A DNA stretch of 63,530 nt from an uncultured Prochlorococcus sp. (GCA_902538515.1 CACBFH010000005.1:1-63530); one strand, 5' to 3'. Counted from the first letter of the stretch, positions 34,021 to 45,023 are shown. The notes: generated from the letters alone by a model not told the origin. A program made the numbers and translations.

Positions 34021-34743
34021 ATGACTTTTACAAAATATCAATTTAACAATTTTTGTTATTGGCCTTCAAATCCTAAAAAAATTGTGGAATTTATTGGCGG
34101 AAGTTATCTAGCTTCTAAACCAGATTTAACTTATAAAAGATTCATAGAGAGTTTAATTAATAAAAACTATGCAGTACATGCATACAAATACACTCCACAA
34201 TTTGATCACCAACAACTTGCTATTAAAGCATGGAGGGATTTCAAGAATTGCCGAATATCTTTATCAAAGAGAATAGGAATATCAATTCCTTCAATAAGAA
34301 TTGGTCATAGCCTAGGCTGCAAACTTCATCTAATTTCTCCTGATGGTGGAAGAAATTGCGAAAAATTCATCTCAATAAGTTTTAATAATTTCAGTGCTAA
34401 CAAATCTATTCCGTTATTGAAACAAATTTCTCAAAAATTAGAATTCATCAGTGAATTCAGCCCAAGCCCTGAAAGAACTTTGCGATTAATTGAAAAAACA
34501 TATAATCAAAAAAATAACTTCCTAATAAAATTCAACTCAGATGAATTAGATCAAACAGATAAATTATTTTCTTGTCTGAAAGCAAGAAAAGAAGATAATT
34601 CTAAAGGGATAATGTTGAAAGGTACTCACACTATAATTGCAAGCGCAGGACTAAGAGAAAATTTTTTGGGAGACTGGGCCGATGATGAATTCAAACGAAA
34701 TACTATAAAAAAAATTTCCAATTTAATTGATGAATCTGATTAG
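34021..34743 (+). CDS. DUF1350-family alpha/beta-hydrolase-like protein
   Basis: A 240-residue soluble protein matching the DUF1350 family of cyanobacteria and plastids. It has [18 protein letters not shown] (21-38) and the nucleophile-elbow motif [10 protein letters not shown] (95-104), with Ser97 as the potential nucleophile. A late GTHTIIAS segment may supply the His. No experimental function is known to me. Its TAG shares 4 bp with the acs stop. Confidence 0.8.
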   Translation: MTFTKYQFNNFCYWPSNPKKIVEFIGGSYLASKPDLTYKRFIESLINKNYAVHAYKYTPQFDHQQLAIKAWRDFKNCRISLSKRIGISIPSIRIGHSLGCKLHLISPDGGRNCEKFISISFNNFSANKSIPLLKQISQKLEFISEFSPSPERTLRLIEKTYNQKNNFLIKFNSDELDQTDKLFSCLKARKEDNSKGIMLKGTHTIIASAGLRENFLGDWADDEFKRNTIKKISNLIDESD

Positions 34744-36722
34744 GATAATTCTTTAAGCTTTTCTAAAACAGAACTATCTTCAAGAGTGCTTATATCACCC
34801 TTAATTTTTTCTCCTGCAGCTAAAGATCTTAAAATTCGCCTCATAATTTTTCCACTACGTGTTTTCGGAAGAGAGTCAGAAATTATAATCTTTTCAGGCT
34901 TTGCGATAATTCCAATTTCATTAACAACATGCTTCTTTAGATCATCTACTAATTCTGAACAACCGTTCACGTCTTTCTCTAGAGATACAAAAGCAACTAT
35001 AACTTCACCTTTTAAATTATCTTTTTTGCCAACGACTGCAGACTCTGCAACAGATTTATGACTTACCAAAGCAGATTCTATTTCCATTGTTCCTAACCGA
35101 TGTCCTGAAACACTTATGACATCATCAACTCTTCCCATAATCCATATATATCCATCTTCATCAATGCGTGCTCCATCTCCAGCAAAATAAACATTTTTTT
35201 CTCCTTTAAAGGAAATATATTCCCAATAACTCTCCAAATATCTCTCTGAGTTTCCGTGAATTGTTCTCATCATTCCTGGCCAAGGTTTCTTAATAATTAA
35301 ATAGCCACCCTCGTTCTCCTTTACCTTATCTCCATTCTTATCGACAATCTCAACTTCGATTCCTGGCAGAGGGAAAGTAGCTGAGCCTGGCTTTGTAGCA
35401 ACGACTCCAGGCAAGGGACTTATCATCACACCACCAGTCTCAGTTTGCCACCAAGTATCAACAATAGGGCATTTATCTTTACCAATAACATCCTTGTACC
35501 ACATCCATGCTTCAGGATTAATTGGTTCACCAACTGTGCCCAAAAGTCTAAGACTTTCCAAATTATATTTATCAGGTATTTCACGTCCAGACTTCATAAA
35601 TGCTCTTATTGCAGTTGGTGCAGTATAAAAAATAGAAACCTTATATTTTTGAACAATTTCCCAAAAAGCCCCTAAATTTGAAGGTCTTGGCACTCCCTCA
35701 TACATTAAGGTTGTAGCACCATTAGATAAAGGCCCATAAACTATGTAACTATGACCTGTAATCCAACCAACATCAGCAGTACACCAGTAAATATCGTCAT
35801 CTTTTAAGTCAAAAATCCATTTAAATGTCAAATGGGACCAAAGATTGTAACCACCTGTAGTGTGAACTACACCTTTGGGCTTTCCGGTAGAGCCTGAAGT
35901 ATAAAGAATAAAAAGTCTATCTTCGCTATTCATTATTTCTGGTTCACAATGATCTTTTTGATCTTTTAATAATTCGTGCCACCAAAAATCTCTATCATCA
36001 ATCATCAAAATATTTTTTTGTGATCGTTGAACAACAACTACTTTTTCAACAACTTTATCTGCCCCGCTTTCAATGGCAGCATCAACTGCTTTCTTAAGTT
36101 CAATCACCTTATCTTTTCTAAAGCCACCATCAGCCGTAACAACAAATCTGGCGTTTCCATCAATTAACCTATCTTTTAAAGCTTCTGAAGAAAATCCTCC
36201 AAAGACAACTGAATGAGGCGCGCCAATTCTTGCACAAGCTAACATCGCAAACATCGCTTCTGGAATCATCGGCATATAAATACATACCAAATCTCCTTTT
36301 TTTACCCCAATTGCTTTAAATGCATTAGCTGCTTTACATACCTCTTTTAGAAGTTCTTCGTAAGTATATTTTTTGCTATCTCCGGGTTCACCTTCCCATA
36401 TAAGTGCAGTCTTTCCTCCAAGCCCTTTCTTAATATGCCTATCTAGGCAGTTATATGTAATATTGAGTTTCCCTTCTTTGAACCATTTAAAAAAGGGCGC
36501 ATTTTCGTGATCTAATACAGTTTGAAATGGCTCAAACCAATCTAATTCAGATTTTGCTAAAGATTCCCAAAATTGAGAAGGATTATCTGATGCTTGTTTT
36601 TTTAGTCTTAGTAATTCTTCTTGAGTACGAATATTTGAGTTTTCTGCAAATTTTTTTGGTGGAAGGAAAATTCTCTTTTCTTCAAGTATGTTATTGATTG
36701 AATTTTTTTTATCTAATGACAT
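34740..36722 (-). CDS. acs: Acetyl-CoA synthetase
   Basis: An AMP-forming acetate--CoA ligase that activates acetate for lipid and central metabolism. The 660-residue length is standard. Visible features are the AMP-binding loop [11 protein letters not shown] (274-284), [10 protein letters not shown] near 410, and the C-terminal [10 protein letters not shown] with Lys625, the site acetylated in regulated homologues. Heterotrophic-type acetate use in an oligotroph fits salvage of released acetate. It lies 94 bp downstream of sds on the same strand and may be transcribed separately. Confidence 0.96.
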   Translation of the reverse strand: MSLDKKNSINNILEEKRIFLPPKKFAENSNIRTQEELLRLKKQASDNPSQFWESLAKSELDWFEPFQTVLDHENAPFFKWFKEGKLNITYNCLDRHIKKGLGGKTALIWEGEPGDSKKYTYEELLKEVCKAANAFKAIGVKKGDLVCIYMPMIPEAMFAMLACARIGAPHSVVFGGFSSEALKDRLIDGNARFVVTADGGFRKDKVIELKKAVDAAIESGADKVVEKVVVVQRSQKNILMIDDRDFWWHELLKDQKDHCEPEIMNSEDRLFILYTSGSTGKPKGVVHTTGGYNLWSHLTFKWIFDLKDDDIYWCTADVGWITGHSYIVYGPLSNGATTLMYEGVPRPSNLGAFWEIVQKYKVSIFYTAPTAIRAFMKSGREIPDKYNLESLRLLGTVGEPINPEAWMWYKDVIGKDKCPIVDTWWQTETGGVMISPLPGVVATKPGSATFPLPGIEVEIVDKNGDKVKENEGGYLIIKKPWPGMMRTIHGNSERYLESYWEYISFKGEKNVYFAGDGARIDEDGYIWIMGRVDDVISVSGHRLGTMEIESALVSHKSVAESAVVGKKDNLKGEVIVAFVSLEKDVNGCSELVDDLKKHVVNEIGIIAKPEKIIISDSLPKTRSGKIMRRILRSLAAGEKIKGDISTLEDSSVLEKLKELS

Positions 36723-36816
36723 TAAAAAAAACTATGTTTAATAAATTTAGTGGAAAAAATTAGGGTTTTCAAAAATTTTAATATTAATTTAGCTCAAAGA
36801 TTTATTTCTAATAGAT

Positions 36817-37788
36817 CTAATAAATACGGCTTAGAACAAATTCTGGAAGAGCCATTAAAGCTCTTTTATATTCTGAATCAGGAAGCCAGACTATAGCTTC
36901 TTTAGAAAGCATTGCAAAATCCTCAGCTAGTTTCCTTGAACTTTCAATCGCTTTAGAGTTCATGATGATATTAAGAGCATCATCTAAATCATCTTTTTCA
37001 GCAAGTTCTCTGTTTATAAGAACTGACAATTGTTTATTTTCTTCTAAGGCATATAAAACTGGGGCGGTAAGATAACCACTAGCAAGATCACTTACAGCAG
37101 GTTTTCCAAGTTGTTTATCATTTCCAGTAAAGTCAAGAATGTCATCTACAACTTGGAATGCCAAACCAATATTTTTGCCAAAATCGTACAACGAGGTTAA
37201 GCTTTCGTCATTAATCCCACTCAAAACTCCAGCTGCTTTGCAACTATTAGCTATTAATGATGCTGTTTTAAAATAACTTTTATTGATGTATTTGGAAAAA
37301 GATTGAGCCGAATCAAATCTATTTAAATTTTGTTTAATTTCACCCTCTGCTAAATCCATTATTACTCTACTAAGTAATTTAACTACATTTACATTGTCAA
37401 GATTTGCTAGGTGCCAACTTGCTTGAGCGAATAAAAAGTCACCTGCCAAAACAGCTACTCTGGTATTAAATCTACTATGAACTGTATCTACTCCTCTTCT
37501 TGTAGACGCCTCATCAACAACATCATCATGGACTAATGAGGCTGTATGAATCATCTCAGTTATTTCAGCAAGCCTTTTATGTTTGGTTGTCAAGCAAAAT
37601 TCAGGAGATATAGCTTTTGAAATCAATAAAACTATGCCAGGCCTCAACCTTTTCCCCCCAGCACTAAAAAGGTGTTCTGCTGCGGCTTGAAGAATTGGGT
37701 GACCAGCACCTATAAGATTTTTCAGTTCTAAAATAAGATCATCAAGATCATTTTCAACTGGTTGTAGTAGCTCTGTTACTGTATTCAT
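36817..37788 (-). CDS. sds: All-trans polyprenyl (solanesyl) diphosphate synthase
   Basis: Elongates allylic diphosphates with isopentenyl diphosphate to make the long side chain of plastoquinone. The 323-residue protein has both Asp-rich Mg2+ sites, DDVVD (88-92) and DDILD (215-219), plus GGKRLRP (44-50). Residues upstream of the first Asp motif are small, consistent with a long product, but chain length cannot be fixed by eye. It is the last gene of the tight comB-nitrilase-amidase-murI-sds run, 27 bp after murI. Confidence 0.93.
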   Translation of the reverse strand: MNTVTELLQPVENDLDDLILELKNLIGAGHPILQAAAEHLFSAGGKRLRPGIVLLISKAISPEFCLTTKHKRLAEITEMIHTASLVHDDVVDEASTRRGVDTVHSRFNTRVAVLAGDFLFAQASWHLANLDNVNVVKLLSRVIMDLAEGEIKQNLNRFDSAQSFSKYINKSYFKTASLIANSCKAAGVLSGINDESLTSLYDFGKNIGLAFQVVDDILDFTGNDKQLGKPAVSDLASGYLTAPVLYALEENKQLSVLINRELAEKDDLDDALNIIMNSKAIESSRKLAEDFAMLSKEAIVWLPDSEYKRALMALPEFVLSRIY

Positions 37789-37815
37789 GATTGACCTCTT
37801 CTATATCTTAAGGAA

Positions 37816-38610
37816 TCAAACATTACTTCGGAGGTTTACCAACCTAATTTCTTTATTAATTCCAAGCCAAAATTTTACTTTATTGGAAAACTCATCTCTT
37901 CCTGAAGTAACAAAAAATTTTACATTATCGAAAGAAATACTTTTATAGCGGTCAGTTCCTGGAATAGCAAAAGATTCATTAAATTTTTTTATTAATGCTG
38001 CCGATGGATCAATAATTTTTATATTTGAATCTAATTTTTTTCTTAAAAAGTCATGAATCAAAGGATAGTGACTACATCCAAGTATTAATTCTTCGATATT
38101 TTTTTTTATTAGTGGTCTTAAGTATAAGTTTGAAAGACTATTTAACTTGTCAAAATTTAATATTTCTTTTTCAATTTCTGATACAAATTTTGGACATTCT
38201 TGCTGAAATATTATTGTATTCCCTTTTTGAGCATTTATAGCTTTCTTGTAATACGATGATCGAACAGTTGTTTGTGTTGCAATGACACCAATTATTTGTT
38301 TATCAACTATTTCCGATACTGAGTTTATAAGGTCAAAACAAGGTATCTTTAGATTATCTTCTAGAATATCAAGCGCACAAGCATTTGTAGTGTTACAAGC
38401 AACTAAAAGTGCATCCAAATTCTTATCAACAAAAAAAGTACAAATCTCCTTTGCAATTAATCTTATCTCTTTAGAATTTTTGTTCCCAAAAGGTATTCTT
38501 TTTGTATCTGCTAAATAAAGAACTTCTACATCTTTACGTGTTTTTAGTAAAGAATTGAGGATAGTAAAACCACCTATTCCGCTATCAAATATACCTATTT
38601 TAAGTTTCAC
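37816..38610 (-). CDS. murI: Glutamate racemase
   Basis: Provides D-glutamate for peptidoglycan. The 264-residue enzyme has IFDSGIGGFT (7-16, Asp9), and the two catalytic cysteines Cys72 (VACNTT) and Cys179 (LGCSHYPL, with His181). The GTG start overlaps the amidase stop by 4 bp, so translation is probably coupled to that wall enzyme. Length and motifs are normal. Confidence 0.95.
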   Translation of the reverse strand: MKLKIGIFDSGIGGFTILNSLLKTRKDVEVLYLADTKRIPFGNKNSKEIRLIAKEICTFFVDKNLDALLVACNTTNACALDILEDNLKIPCFDLINSVSEIVDKQIIGVIATQTTVRSSYYKKAINAQKGNTIIFQQECPKFVSEIEKEILNFDKLNSLSNLYLRPLIKKNIEELILGCSHYPLIHDFLRKKLDSNIKIIDPSAALIKKFNESFAIPGTDRYKSISFDNVKFFVTSGRDEFSNKVKFWLGINKEIRLVNLRSNV

Positions 38611-39692
38611 CCTACTTTATCAAGATATTCGAGGATGCCTTTTGCGATTGCATAGGCTAATCTTTTTCGATGGGTTATTTTTTCTAATCTTCTTGCATCT
38701 AATCTTCCCGTTAAAAATCCAATTTCCACAAGGACAGCGGGCATCCTAGTATTTTTAATTACATAAAATCTACCTTGTTTAACTCCTCGATCAGGACTCC
38801 CAGGGGAAACTCTTAAAATTTGTTTTTGAATTCTTTTCGCGAGTAATCTTCCTTTCCACCCTCTAAAGTAAAAAGTTTCTAACCCGTTTATATCCCTTCT
38901 TTTTCCTCTTGAGGCATTTGCATGAATACTTACAAAGATATCAGCATCTGTTTTGTTAGCGAAGGAAACTCTCGGGAATAAATCCAAATCAACTTCATTT
39001 TTTCTAGTTAACTTTACTTCTACACCCTTATCTGACAATAACTTTTTAAGAATTTTTGAAACCTCCAGTACAACATCTGTTTCCCTTATCCCATTAATCC
39101 CTATTGCTCCTGGATCAGGGCCTCCATGGCCTGGATCGATAATTACTAAAAATTTACCTTTCTTTACGTCTGGCAATTTCAAGTAATTATTATTCCCTTT
39201 ACTCACATAACTTAAGTTTTTATTTGATCTAATATTTTTTGTTTTTCTTTTAAGTTCACCTTCCCCAATCTTCCTAAATGAATATTTTGGATTAAATAAT
39301 TTAATTCTCCACCTATACTTATCTAAGCCAACCATCTCCCACGTCAAAGGACTCAAATAAGTCTGTTCTTTAAATTCAATTACTAATCTTGTTTTACCGT
39401 TATTTGGTTTACCTAATCTAATTTCTTTTATTGGGCCATTACCTTTTATAGTTCTGGGATTTTTTAATTCTCCCGGAAAATCTACCCAGAATCTATCACC
39501 ATATATTTGGTTAGCCTTCTGAAAATAAGCTTTTAAGTTTGTATTTGATTTAGTTCTTAATTCTAAAACCCCATTAGTTTTTATAGCCCATGCCGCTAAC
39601 GCACTTGAAGATTTAACAGGCAGTATTGCAGAATTTAAAAATAAAAAAACAGATAAATAACGAAAAAGTTTATTTTCTAAAAACTTTATCAT
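38607..39692 (-). CDS. N-acetylmuramoyl-L-alanine amidase (AMIN-like plus Amidase_3)
   Basis: A 361-residue exported cell-wall hydrolase. It has a signal or anchor (about 8-30) and an AMIN-like beta domain (about 40-135). The zinc amidase domain (180-361) has ligands His189 (DPGHGG), Glu204 (GIRETD) and His257 (SIHANA), and the catalytic Glu323 (LVEIGFLTG). It cuts peptide from glycan during cell separation. It is coupled by 4-bp overlaps to the nitrilase gene before it and murI after it. AmiC-like by architecture. Confidence 0.92.
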   Translation of the reverse strand: MIKFLENKLFRYLSVFLFLNSAILPVKSSSALAAWAIKTNGVLELRTKSNTNLKAYFQKANQIYGDRFWVDFPGELKNPRTIKGNGPIKEIRLGKPNNGKTRLVIEFKEQTYLSPLTWEMVGLDKYRWRIKLFNPKYSFRKIGEGELKRKTKNIRSNKNLSYVSKGNNNYLKLPDVKKGKFLVIIDPGHGGPDPGAIGINGIRETDVVLEVSKILKKLLSDKGVEVKLTRKNEVDLDLFPRVSFANKTDADIFVSIHANASRGKRRDINGLETFYFRGWKGRLLAKRIQKQILRVSPGSPDRGVKQGRFYVIKNTRMPAVLVEIGFLTGRLDARRLEKITHRKRLAYAIAKGILEYLDKVG

Positions 39693-40519
39693 TTGCTTGA
39701 AAACAATTTATTTTTTCTGTGTTTGAGGCTTGGCATTTGCTCCCTAATTTTTTTTACTCTTTCTTTATCTGCAGGTGCTATAGCAGCTCCTTGAGTTTTA
39801 CCTGCATCAGACAAAACTGTCCCCCATGGATCAATTACCATCGCATGACCATGGCTTTGCCTTCTCCCATAATGAATACCGGTTTGAGCTGGAGCAACTA
39901 CATATGCTGTATTCTCAATTGCTCTTGCTTGTAATAATATTTGCCAATGATCTTTTCCGGTAAATGCTGTAAAAGCTGCGGGAATCATAATTAGCTCTGC
40001 ACCATTTGAAGACAAATATCTATAAAGTTCAGGAAATCTAACGTCGTAGCAAATCGACAACCCTATTTTGCATAAACCCGGAACATCTACTACTGGTGGA
40101 TACTCCTCTCCAGATAAAATAGTAGATGATTCTTTATATAAATTCCCATCTGGCAAATCAACATCAAATAAGTGGATTTTGTCGTATTTAGCCAAAATCT
40201 GTCCATCCTTTCCAAATAATGCTGATCTATTAAAAGTATGACTGTCATCACCAGCAGGAACAGGATACCCCCCTCCCAAAAGAAATACTTGATATCTTTG
40301 TGACATGGTTTTGAGGAAATTTGCACATTTCACTGACAATTCAGAAGCTAATCTAAGTTTTTCATCATCCTCTCCTAAAAATGCAAAATTCTCAGGCAAG
40401 CCTATTAATTCAGCACCTCGTCTAGCAGCTAATTCAATCTGTTCTTCTGCTTCAACAAAATTCGCTTCAAAATTTGAAGTGCTCGTAATTTGCAATGCAG
40501 CTACTAAAAAATCAGTCAA
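39689..40519 (-). CDS. Nitrilase-superfamily carbon-nitrogen hydrolase (Nit1/Nit2-like)
   Basis: A 276-residue cytoplasmic hydrolase with the Glu-Lys-Cys triad: Glu43 (LPENFAFLG), Lys114 (KYDKIHLFD) and Cys157 (LSICYDVRFPE). The pattern and length resemble the Nit branch that repairs deaminated glutathione or hydrolyses omega-amides; the substrate is not proven here. The TTG start is selected by AGGAGT 6 bp upstream. Its stop overlaps the amidase start by 4 bp. Confidence 0.88.
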   Translation of the reverse strand: MTDFLVAALQITSTSNFEANFVEAEEQIELAARRGAELIGLPENFAFLGEDDEKLRLASELSVKCANFLKTMSQRYQVFLLGGGYPVPAGDDSHTFNRSALFGKDGQILAKYDKIHLFDVDLPDGNLYKESSTILSGEEYPPVVDVPGLCKIGLSICYDVRFPELYRYLSSNGAELIMIPAAFTAFTGKDHWQILLQARAIENTAYVVAPAQTGIHYGRRQSHGHAMVIDPWGTVLSDAGKTQGAAIAPADKERVKKIREQMPSLKHRKNKLFSSK

Positions 40520-40525
40520 GATTTT

Positions 40526-40531
40526 ACTCCT
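40526..40531 (-). promoter_or_regulatory. Shine-Dalgarno site of the nitrilase gene
   Basis: AGGAGT on the minus strand, 6 bp before a TTG, fixes that TTG as the start of the nitrilase gene. Confidence 0.65.
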
Positions 40532-40549
40532 AATGAACCAATTCGTAAA

Positions 40550-41278
40550 TTATGAGGCACGAATTACACCTCTTTCAACTTGAGCAGGGACAATATCTAA
40601 GCAATCAAGTTCAGAACAACATTTAAAATCTTCATCATAATCTCCAAGACTTGTCAATCTTTTGCCATGGGTTGCTGTTTTTAAACATTTTAGAATATCA
40701 TTTTTCCAAAAATCCCAGAGTGCCAAAGCAGCCTGTAATTCGTCATTAAGAATATTTACTTCAAAATCACTATTTGTCTGCAAATATGAGGCTAAAGCGC
40801 CTGCAGCCAGAGAGTCCTCAAGTGAATATGAACCCTCCCAACCACTACCAAGTATTAAAACATTTTCACTTTTTAATGAAATGATTTTTTCGGCAACTGC
40901 CTTCCTGTTAGGGAGACCCATCGCAAATAAATGCTTTGCATTTTGAACTTTTTGCAATGATTTAGTCCCATTTGTAGTACTCATAAATAATCTTTTACCA
41001 TTAACAACTTTTTTTGTAACTGATAAAGGAGAATTCCCTAAATCAAATCCCTCTATTTTCTTCCCACCTCTCTCTCCAAGCATAAGTCTCTTTTCAGCTT
41101 GCCACTTAATTGCAGATTCTTTCAACAAATCTAAATCTGCAAAAACTTGTATTGAATCTGCACCATTTTTTAAAGCCCAAGAGATCGTTGTTGTAGCTCT
41201 TAAAACATCAATAACCACTGCAATATCTAGACTTATTTCTGGGACATCTTTTGCAACGTGATAATAAGAAAGATTAAT
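40550..41278 (-). CDS. comB: ComB-like 2-phosphosulfolactate phosphatase family protein, probable AUU start
   Basis: The family hydrolyses 2-phosphosulfolactate in coenzyme M synthesis; in cyanobacteria its real substrate is unknown. VVIDVLRATTTISWALKNGA and MSTTNGT (near residue 98) match ComB. The first ATG/GTG/TTG codon is the GTG at 41218, but it would remove residues that look like the family N-terminus (NLSYYHVAKDVPEISLDIAV). The frame is open further up with no standard start. An ATT at 41276-41278 has AAGGGA 7 bp upstream. From there the protein is 242 residues, the usual family length. The nitrilase gene follows by 30 bp. Confidence 0.85.
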   Translation of the reverse strand: MNLSYYHVAKDVPEISLDIAVVIDVLRATTTISWALKNGADSIQVFADLDLLKESAIKWQAEKRLMLGERGGKKIEGFDLGNSPLSVTKKVVNGKRLFMSTTNGTKSLQKVQNAKHLFAMGLPNRKAVAEKIISLKSENVLILGSGWEGSYSLEDSLAAGALASYLQTNSDFEVNILNDELQAALALWDFWKNDILKCLKTATHGKRLTSLGDYDEDFKCCSELDCLDIVPAQVERGVIRAS

Positions 41279-41285
41279 GGCTAAA

Positions 41286-41291
41286 TCCCTT
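41286..41291 (-). promoter_or_regulatory. Shine-Dalgarno site before the ATT start of comB
   Basis: AAGGGA on the minus strand is separated by 7 nt from the ATT codon at 41276-41278. This is the main local support for initiation at a non-standard AUU. Confidence 0.5.
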
Positions 41292-41408
41292 GCTCTTTTT
41301 ATTATAGAAAACAGTAACTTACTTTGAATAATTTTTTTTAAAAAACAAACTTATTGATAATATGGATCTAATTTATGTTTTGAAAATTTATCAAGTATTA
41401 ATTTGGAA

Positions 41409-42722
41409 ATGAATAATAATATCCGCTCAATAAAAGGCGGAGGTAATTTAAAAGGAAAAATAAAAGTACCTGGAGATAAATCTATCTCTCATAGAGCTTT
41501 GATAATAGGAAGTATTGCCTATGGTGAAACTACTATTGAAGGTTTTTTACATTCTGAAGATCCACTTTCAACAGCTGATTGTCTTAGAAAATTAGGTGTA
41601 AAAATTCCTGAGATAAAAAAAGATAAGCCTTTTACCATTTCAGGCTTAGGTCTTGATGGAATAAAAGAGCCTAAAGAAATTCTTAATTGTGGAAATTCAG
41701 GGACCACTATGAGGTTATTAATGGGGTTATTAGCTGGTCAAGAAGGTAAAAATTTTATCCTAACAGGTGATACTTCTCTTAATGAGAGACCAATGGGGAG
41801 AGTGGGAAAACCATTGTCTTTGATGGGCGGCAAAATTTTTGGAAGAGAAAGCGGTAACAAAGCTCCAATCTCAATTGATGGGAATAAACTTAAAGGTTGC
41901 GTTATTGGAACTCCTGTAGCTAGTGCCCAAGTTAAATCTGCAATATTATTAGCAGGCCTCAAAGCTTCTGGCACCACTTCTGTGATTGAGCCCGCATCTT
42001 CAAGAGATCATACCGAAAGAATGTTAAAAGCATTTGGAGCAGACATAAGTATTAGAGGAGAATTTGGAAGAAATATTGTTATAAAGTCAGGTAGTAAGTT
42101 AATTGGCCAAAAGATATTAATACCAGGAGACATAAGCTCTGCATCATTTTGGATGATTGCTGCATCTATTGTCCCAAATTCAGACGTTTTAATTGAGAAT
42201 GTTGGATTAAATCCTACTAGAACTGGCATATTAAATGTTATGGATTCAATGGGGTGCAATTATGAGATCCTAGATAAATCAACAATTGCAGGAGAACCTA
42301 TTGGATCTATAAAAGTAAAGACTGCAAATAATTTAAGATCATTTATCATAGAAGGAGATATTCTCCCAAAACTTATAGATGAAATTCCTATTCTCTCTGT
42401 AGCTGCCTGCTTTTGTGATGGAGTATCTGAAATTAGGAATGCGGAAGAATTAAGAATTAAGGAAACAGACCGATTAAAAGTCATGGCAAGGCAGTTGCGT
42501 AAATTCGGTGCTGAAATAATTGAAAAAGATGATGGATTAATAATTTATGGCCAATCAAAATTTAATTCTACGGAAGTTGACAGTGAGACTGATCATAGAG
42601 TATCAATGAGTCTAGCTATAGCTTCACTTCTAGCTAAAGGTACCACAAATATAAAGAGAGCAGACGCAGCTAGCGTCTCTTATCCAGCTTTTTGGGAAGA
42701 CCTAGCCAATCTAACTAACTAA
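41409..42722 (+). CDS. aroA: 3-phosphoshikimate 1-carboxyvinyltransferase (EPSP synthase)
   Basis: Transfers enolpyruvyl from PEP to shikimate 3-phosphate in aromatic amino acid synthesis. The roughly 437-residue protein shows the PEP/S3P loops [12 protein letters not shown] (near 21-32), [19 protein letters not shown] (near 93-111), SLNERPMGR (near 125-133) and RIKETDRL near 350. The ATG at 41409 is preferred; an in-frame TTG two codons upstream is possible. The GNSGTTMR and KSISHRA loops look like the class II or bacterial-divergent form. Divergent from comB. Confidence 0.95.
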   Translation: MNNNIRSIKGGGNLKGKIKVPGDKSISHRALIIGSIAYGETTIEGFLHSEDPLSTADCLRKLGVKIPEIKKDKPFTISGLGLDGIKEPKEILNCGNSGTTMRLLMGLLAGQEGKNFILTGDTSLNERPMGRVGKPLSLMGGKIFGRESGNKAPISIDGNKLKGCVIGTPVASAQVKSAILLAGLKASGTTSVIEPASSRDHTERMLKAFGADISIRGEFGRNIVIKSGSKLIGQKILIPGDISSASFWMIAASIVPNSDVLIENVGLNPTRTGILNVMDSMGCNYEILDKSTIAGEPIGSIKVKTANNLRSFIIEGDILPKLIDEIPILSVAACFCDGVSEIRNAEELRIKETDRLKVMARQLRKFGAEIIEKDDGLIIYGQSKFNSTEVDSETDHRVSMSLAIASLLAKGTTNIKRADAASVSYPAFWEDLANLTN

Positions 42723-42740
42723 CTTATTTAAAAAAAATTT

Positions 42741-43646
42741 TTGTCTGAATTAGTAGAGGTTTTAACAAAAGACGGGAGTTACTCTTTAAAAAGTGTCTTT
42801 TTTAAAGAGAACTTTCATAGCTTATTTGGCGCAGTAGATGAAACAAAAATAAAGTTTACAGATCCTTCTGATTTGTATAGATTTAAAGGCAAGTCTCTTA
42901 ATGTTTTGGATATTTGTTTTGGTTTGGGATATAACTCTGCTTCATTAATAAACGAACTGATTAAACAAAATTCGTACTTAAACTTATATGCCTTGGAGAT
43001 AGATAAAAAACCTCTTGAATATGCGCTTGGAAATAAATCTTTCCAAAAATCATGGAATCCGCAAGTTAAAAAAATATTTGAAATATTGCACAAAAATAAT
43101 TACTTTGAGGATCAATTTTTTAAATGTAGAATTTTATGGGGTGATGCTAGAAAAGAAATTAATATAATCCCTGAAGCTAATAAGTTCGATCTAATTTATT
43201 TAGATGGATTTTCACCTCAAAAATGCCCACAAGTTTGGTCAATAGAATTTTTATCAAAGGTAACACAAAAGCTCAATCCTAAAGGTTATTTAATAACTTA
43301 TTCTTCTTCGGCTGCAGTAAGAAAAACATTAAGGAATCTTGGCTTAAAAATTTTTACAATAAAGCCAAGTTCTAAATATAAAACTTTTTGGAGTCAGGGA
43401 ACTGTCGCAATAGCAAACTTTGATGAGAACGAAATGATGGTAAATTCTAATTTTGAAAAGTTATCTGTCATGGAAGAAGAACATCTGCTAACTAAAGCGA
43501 GCATTCCTTATAGAGATATAAATTTAAACTCAACTAAAGAAGATATCATTAAGAGAAGACTTGATGAACAACTATTATCAAATCTTTTATCTACGAAGGA
43601 ATGGAGAAAGAAGTGGGGAATGACGAAGTCGGCCTTCAAGGGTTAG
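42741..43646 (+). CDS. MnmC-like SAM-dependent methyltransferase (Methyltransf_30)
   Basis: A 301-residue protein resembling the N-terminal methyltransferase domain of MnmC, which finishes the mnm5U34 wobble modification of tRNAs. Visible are DGSYSLKS (11-18), NFHSLFGAVDE (24-34), the SAM loop LDICFGLGYNS, and LDGFSPQKCPQVWS with the Asp of the catalytic region. The FAD oxidase domain of fused MnmC is absent, as in other bacteria with stand-alone methyltransferases. The start is TTG, 18 bp after aroA on the same strand. Confidence 0.8.
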   Translation: MSELVEVLTKDGSYSLKSVFFKENFHSLFGAVDETKIKFTDPSDLYRFKGKSLNVLDICFGLGYNSASLINELIKQNSYLNLYALEIDKKPLEYALGNKSFQKSWNPQVKKIFEILHKNNYFEDQFFKCRILWGDARKEINIIPEANKFDLIYLDGFSPQKCPQVWSIEFLSKVTQKLNPKGYLITYSSSAAVRKTLRNLGLKIFTIKPSSKYKTFWSQGTVAIANFDENEMMVNSNFEKLSVMEEEHLLTKASIPYRDINLNSTKEDIIKRRLDEQLLSNLLSTKEWRKKWGMTKSAFKG

Positions 43647-43672
43647 ATTTATATATATATTTCTAAAAAAAT

Positions 43673-45022
43673 ATGTTAAGTGTTGCGATATTAGCTGCAG
43701 GTAAGGGCACTAGAATGGCAAGCTCATTACCAAAAGTTTTACATAAAATTTCTGGTAAAAGTCTTTTACAGAGAGTAATTGAATCCTGTTTAAGATTAAA
43801 TCCTGATCAAATTTACGTAATTACTGGACACAAATCTAAAGAAGTTCAAGAATCAATCTCAGAAAATAAAAGAATCAACTTTATCATTCAGGAACCTCAA
43901 TCAGGAACTGGTCATGCTATCCAAGTACTTTCTAAAGAAGTAGAAAAAAAAGAAGGTAAACTTTTGGTTTTAAATGGTGATGTGCCACTTATAAAGACTG
44001 AAACTCTAAACAAACTTTTAAATTTACATGAATTAAAAAATGCAGATATTTCTTTAATAACAACTAAGAAAAAAAATCCACATGGTTATGGCAGAGTTTT
44101 TTTGAAGGGTGATTTTATAGAGAAAATTGTTGAAGAGAAAGATTGCAATAATCAGGAAAGGCAAAATTCCCTAGTGAATGCTGGTATTTATTGTTTTAAC
44201 TGGGAGAATTTGTCAAAGATAATAGGTTCATTGCAAAGCAACAATAGTCAAAAAGAAATTTACTTAACAGATACTGTATCTTTACTAAAAAATTCCTCAA
44301 GCTTAGAGGTAGAGGATAATGGAGAGCTTCAAGGTATTAATAACAGAATTCAACTTTCAAAATGCGAAGAAATCATTCAGAATTTAATTAAAGAAAAGCA
44401 TATGCTTAATGGTGTAACTTTTATAAACAAAGCAAGTTGTTCAATTAGTGAAGAAGCTGAGATTGGCAAAGATGTGACTGTTGAGGCTAATACTCATATT
44501 AGAGGGAGTACCAAAATATTTAATGATTGCATTATGGGGCCTAATACTTTTATTGAAAATTCTCATGTGGGATCACATTGTGAAATCTCAAATTCAACTG
44601 TTTATGATTCTCAGATAATGGATTATGTAAAAATTGGACCCTACAGTCACATAAGACCGAATTCAAAAATACTTTCTTACAGCAAAATAGGTAATTTTGT
44701 TGAAATAAAAAATAGTCAACTAGAGGAAGAATCTAAAGTGAACCATTTAAGTTATATTGGCGATTCTATTATTGGAAGATCTACTAATATTGGAGCAGGT
44801 ACTATTACTGCAAATTTTGATGGCAAGAAAAAACATCAAACTAAAATTGGTAAAAATTCTAGTATTGGAGCAAATACTGTTTTTGTAGCTCCTATTAATC
44901 TCGGGGAATCAGTAACGACTGGCGCCGGTTCAGTAATTACCAAAGACTCCAAAGATAATTCATTAGCAATATCAAGAAGTAAGCAAGTAAATATAGAAAA
45001 TTGGAAAAAAAAGAAATCTTGA
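43673..45022 (+). CDS. glmU: Bifunctional GlmU (GlcNAc-1-P uridyltransferase/GlcN-1-P acetyltransferase)
   Basis: Makes UDP-N-acetylglucosamine for peptidoglycan and lipopolysaccharide. The N-terminal nucleotidyltransferase (1-230) has LAAGKGTRM (7-15) and QSGTGHAI. The C-terminal left-handed beta helix (about 250-430) has hexapeptide repeats and the acetyltransferase segment [11 protein letters not shown], then NHLSYIGD. Length 449 is typical. It follows the MnmC-like gene by 26 bp and ends next to murF, tail to tail with a 1-bp gap. Confidence 0.96.
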   Translation: MLSVAILAAGKGTRMASSLPKVLHKISGKSLLQRVIESCLRLNPDQIYVITGHKSKEVQESISENKRINFIIQEPQSGTGHAIQVLSKEVEKKEGKLLVLNGDVPLIKTETLNKLLNLHELKNADISLITTKKKNPHGYGRVFLKGDFIEKIVEEKDCNNQERQNSLVNAGIYCFNWENLSKIIGSLQSNNSQKEIYLTDTVSLLKNSSSLEVEDNGELQGINNRIQLSKCEEIIQNLIKEKHMLNGVTFINKASCSISEEAEIGKDVTVEANTHIRGSTKIFNDCIMGPNTFIENSHVGSHCEISNSTVYDSQIMDYVKIGPYSHIRPNSKILSYSKIGNFVEIKNSQLEEESKVNHLSYIGDSIIGRSTNIGAGTITANFDGKKKHQTKIGKNSSIGANTVFVAPINLGESVTTGAGSVITKDSKDNSLAISRSKQVNIENWKKKKS

Positions 45023-45023
45023 T

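Noticed and set aside
41219-41350. Frameshift or disrupted comB
   Set aside because: The frame is intact through the conserved N-terminus; only the start codon is unusual.
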